NCBI GenBank assembly: GCA_015680685.1
Contig: MNCI01014483.1
Coordinates: 124,001-188,000 of the forward strand
Length of the DNA stretch: 64,000 bases
From: Gnetum montanum
Taxonomy: Eukaryota; Streptophyta; Gnetopsida; Gnetales; Gnetaceae
Direction: 5' to 3'
Every line of letters begins with the position of its first letter. Position 1 is the stretch's first letter. The translations under genes and the position numbers were made by a program. The notes under the pieces are model-generated. The model was given only the letters and a program-made list of their open reading frames with translations. It did no database searches and had not been told where the DNA came from. Positions 60,657 through 64,000 of this stretch are shown here, piece after piece.

Positions 60657-61592
60657 TGATTAGAGGTGAGGTACCCCTATTCCCAACCATACAAATCACG
60701 ATGCATTCACATGTGATCTAGTTGAATTCCATGGACTTTATAGTTTCCAGTGCATTAGTCTTCTAGAAAGTGAATATTGCCTTAAGGTCGTTCATTTCCT
60801 TTCCAATTATACTTGTGATGTACATTGATATAGTTAATTGTAATTAAGGCATCTGATTTTTATTATTTTTTATTTTATGGTTATACTATTTAAAGAGAGA
60901 TAATGTAATTGGATTAACTAATTTAATTTAACTAATTAACTAGTATGTACATAGTCCTAACATAAGCATCTAGTCCTATCTTTCACACACATCCTAAACC
61001 CACATATCCACTATTGGGTTACCAGGCACTATGCTACTAGGTGCACCAACTAATAATGTTGCAAGGATTACCAAAAGAATACGTGTTATGCTTGAAGAGA
61101 TCATACTTATATGTTTAATATATATTGCTTATATTACTTAATTAACTCATTAGCTTAATTATAGGAAAATATTGAATAAATAATTAAAAACATTAAATGC
61201 ATAAATAAAGTATTTAACCTATCCAGAATGCTACAAGGTTCATCACAAAGTTCATCTTTCTTGCTTCACATATTCTGATGCTGAAGTACAACAATTCTCA
61301 AATAAAGACTTGTACACTCAATGACTCTTACTACAAGCTTTTAGGAAAAATATTCTAACTTTTAAATGGAGAAATTGTAAGAGCTCTACTACTACTATGA
61401 AAATTGCTGCTATAAATGTGGCTAGGAAGCTCATGTTTATAGACTAGAACAAACCCCTATGTCAATGGGCCACATCAATGTAATAAACTACATCGATGGG
61501 ACCTTGTTGATGGGGCCTAGTTTATGAGGCCTTGTCAATGTAGTCAACAATGTCGATGGGGCCCAGTCAATGTGATGGATCAAAACACATCA
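60657..61592 (-). repeat. 3' LTR of family 1 element G
   Basis: 936 bases. On the minus strand it starts TGATGTGTTTTG at 61,592. Its lower end (TGATTAGAGGTGAGG on the plus strand) aligns with the end of the E LTR: both carry a TATGGTTG(A/G)G word, then AGGGGTA(C/T)CTCACC, before the terminus. It also aligns with 1-773. The TATA word TCTATAAACA is on the minus strand at 61,434-61,444. Confidence 0.7.
61434..61444 (-). promoter_or_regulatory. LTR TATA box of element G
   Basis: GTCTATAAACA on the minus strand, about 150 bases into the LTR, at the place equivalent to CTATAAATAAG in element E. Confidence 0.45.
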
Positions 61593-61603
61593 TACCCCCA
61601 TGG
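61593..61603 (-). other. Polypurine tract of element G
   Basis: The minus strand reads CCATGGGGGTA directly before the LTR start, like GTGGGGGTA in element E. This fixes the LTR as a 3' LTR and the element as minus strand. Confidence 0.65.
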
Positions 61604-63700
61604 CTAAATGAAAAATCATCCTCGAATTCTTTACAAAATTGGGAAGTTATGGAATTATTGATTGGTTTTTGACATAACAAAACAAAATGACATAGACATA
61701 ATAGTATTGATTACCTAGTGTATGGACCAACACATTACAAAAATTATAGTGTTCATGATACAAAATTAAACACCATGACATGGTTCTTTAAAATTGAATA
61801 GCATATTTTTTGATGACATCAAGTTGGTGGAGAAGGTTAGATAGTTCCAAGTGGTATTGGCTCAAAAGATTCTGAAGGACCTTCATCAGCTACAAGAAAG
61901 TGTGGTGGCCAAGGTAGTTGAGGCTATCCTGCTATAGCTACAAATTAAGGTAAAAGATGAGAAGAATCTAGTAATGCCTTCATTTTATCTTCTTTAATAA
62001 TAGGATTATTCATAATCCATGTAGCTTCACTGATGTGGGCTAGGGTTGGAACATCCCAAGGATAAGAAAAAATAGGGAATAGCTCCTTAATATTGATAAA
62101 CTAGGCCATATATTTCTTGCACTAGATGTCAAATTCTCAAAGTGTATCTTGTAGTGCTTGGTAGTCATTAATTCTTTTGGCTAGGTCCTATGCAATTGAT
62201 CTTTGGTTAGTGAATTTCACCTTGAGAACCTCGACTTCAACATTTGCAACTATGTGCTTTTTCTTGGTGTCTTTATGATTCTTGAACTCGACCTTATATA
62301 ATAAGTATGAGCTGTCCACTTACTTCTCAAACATAGACTATGGTTTTCTAGCAGTTAGCATTGCTAGGTTTGCATAGCAAAGGTTGGATAGCTTCATGTA
62401 CTTTGTCATCTCTCCAATCTGGAACAACCTCATGCTGATTTTTGCCTTTTTGTAGAAACCAATCCCATTAATGATAGGTTGCTACATTTCTCTACCTTAA
62501 TAGAATTTTTGGAGGGCCTCATTTACTTTTACCTTTGCTAATTTGATATGCTTTTCATTCAACTTCTTTTTAAGGCCAACTTGTAATGAATTTTAACTTT
62601 TTCAAATTTTAGAGCCTCATTTTTCTAGGTGGAAATCTTGATGGTTGATTTTTGGCACATGATGTGAATCTCTTCCATGGAGAGATTACAATTCTCTACT
62701 ATCAATCTCTTGAATTCAAAATTTTCCCTAGTGATCTATTCTTGTTGTTGATGGATAAATTCTTCTAGCTATTATTTTTGTGCATCAACATTCTACAGGC
62801 AATGATTTTATATGATCAAGAATTCATTTTCTTGGTGCATTAGCATCAAGTCCTTTCATATTGCATCAGTTTTAGCTTTTTCTATTGATTGATTAAAGAC
62901 CACCATTATCATTTCCCCCTCAACCCACTTTAGCTATTTTTGAATCTATTGAAAAGCTTCATCTTGTGTCAATGTAGGGTTGAAAAAAATAACTAGGCAT
63001 TGATTATGTGCTTGAGCTATTTCAAGTTACCCTTCTAAAATAAGGCACTTGTCATTCGCCTCCAAAAAATATGAATATGCTACAGTGATGGTGTTTGGAA
63101 AATCAAAGATATCTATAATCAGTTGCTTGGTTCCCACTAGTCAGTCTAGTAGTTCTTCATGTTGGGCTATACTTAATCTCCTATTGATTGTTCCTGTATA
63201 CATCTACATATCTCTTAGTGTAGAAACATCAAGTTTAGGTACCACAGGTGCATTTAATGCCTCAATGAATCAATTAGCAATGATCTCTACAACTGTCTCT
63301 TGCCCATACTGCTACATCACCAATATGGCTTCCTCCGAACCCTCCTCCAAGTGCACTGAAAAGTAACTGGAATTCCCAGAGATTTTTGGGAATAGATGAT
63401 GCTAATAGAGAGACATCATCACCTCTCAGGCACTTGGATTTGACCTCTTAGGTAGCTATGTTCATTGCATAGATAGAATTAATCCATCTCCCTCCATCTA
63501 GCTGATTGTATGAGCCACTTCTCTAAGGTGACTCATGGTTTACTCTCATTGTTGCAAGAGCTAATCTTGGATATTTTGCAAGTGCTCAACCACACTACAA
63601 GCCTTTGGTATTTTCTCATGAGTAGGTGGTGGAGGTAGCCATTTTTTCTCCTCTTCTATGGTCATGGAACATGTCTTTCTTTCATCATTTCAGCCCACAA
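61604..63700 (-). pseudogene. Long degenerate coiled-coil ORF before the 3' LTR of element G
   Basis: I do not recognise this gene. The minus strand holds one largely coherent frame of about 600 codons, with one clear frameshift near 62,565. It is broken mostly by TAG and some TGA or TAA codons. It is rich in Lys, Glu, Gln and Leu, with heptad-like stretches (ENFEFKRLIVENCNL, KKKLNEKHIKLAKVK). It also has a distinctive FPIFSYPWDVPTLAHISEAT segment near 62,060 and a Pro-rich end (PQLPWPPHFLVADEGP across a stop). No protease, RT or integrase motif is present, although it sits next to the polypurine tract. It could be an extra ORF of a non-autonomous element. The 5' end may lie beyond the window. 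Confidence 0.5.
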
Positions 63701-64000
63701 AGCAATGGAATCATGTCTAAGTGTATCATTTGCATCGCAGACTATCCCTACCCTTTTGCATAATTTTCTGATCTAGCAGGAAAAGGGTAGGGTTTTTCTT
63801 CCATGTTCATTCTTCATGAAGTTTTTTTTTATCTGCAGATATATTATTTATCGAATATTTTCTAGAAACTTTCTACTTAGAGTGGCACACGCTCAAGCAG
63901 AGAAGGTTATCACCTTATTGGGCCTCATCATTAGATTGAGGTGGTAGGCTACTATCATAAAATAAACTTGCTTCACCAATGTAGGTGTGCTAAAATCCTT
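63701..64000 (-). other. Upstream part of the element G internal region
   Basis: The minus strand shows a short open piece starting MEEKPYPFPARSE near 63,805 and a neighbouring frame with HDSIALWAEMMKERHVP. It may be the true N terminus of the coiled-coil ORF, with frameshifts between. No domain is recognised. Confidence 0.3.

Overview
The window looks like the retroelement-filled intergenic DNA of a land plant with a large, methylated genome. A gymnosperm or a large-genome angiosperm would fit, but I cannot name a species. I see no convincing host gene, no tRNA or rRNA gene, no CRISPR array and no prokaryotic feature. Nearly every recognisable stretch is a Ty3/gypsy LTR retrotransposon, mostly old and broken by stops and frameshifts. 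Two short N runs mark a draft assembly.

Family 1 has LTRs of about 0.9 kb that begin TGATG and end CATCA. Positions 1-5.24 kb hold a minus-strand element: its 3' LTR, then integrase with a chromodomain remnant, RNase H, RT, protease and gag. Positions 27,966-35,151 hold a complete but gag-only plus-strand element (E) with two LTRs, a primer binding site, a polypurine tract and a 5-bp target duplication. Positions 60,657-64,000 hold the 3' LTR of a third, minus-strand copy (G), preceded by a long degenerate coiled-coil ORF instead of pol.

Family 2 has LTRs of about 3 kb and a Tat-like pol. Copies A (8.2-25.8 kb), B (23.0-41.9 kb, split by E) and C (40.0-48.6 kb) lie head to tail on the minus strand. 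Each neighbouring pair appears to share one LTR, as expected from recombination between elements. A lone gag fragment (F, 48.6-50.0 kb) follows. Then comes a plus-strand gag-protease-LTR copy (D, 50.0-55.1 kb), head to head with F.

The most interesting object is a multi-exon gene on the strand opposite to gag/pol in family 2. It is nearly full length in A (15.7-20.1 kb) and partial in B (35.5-36.7 kb) and C (41.9-42.2 kb). Its last intron sits at the same place in all three, and its predicted splices keep the frame. It converges on the gag-protease unit. The two 3' ends are separated by a short tandem array built on a GGCCATTT motif, which D also keeps. Other family-wide structures are clusters of GCTATGC/GCATAGC inverted repeats upstream of the LTR TATA box and GCTAGTTTAAGGTC arrays at the U3 edge. 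In the frames I read, most in-frame stops are TAG, consistent with decay by deamination of methylated cytosine. Positions 55.1-60.7 kb are AT-rich with simple repeats and nothing I can assign.
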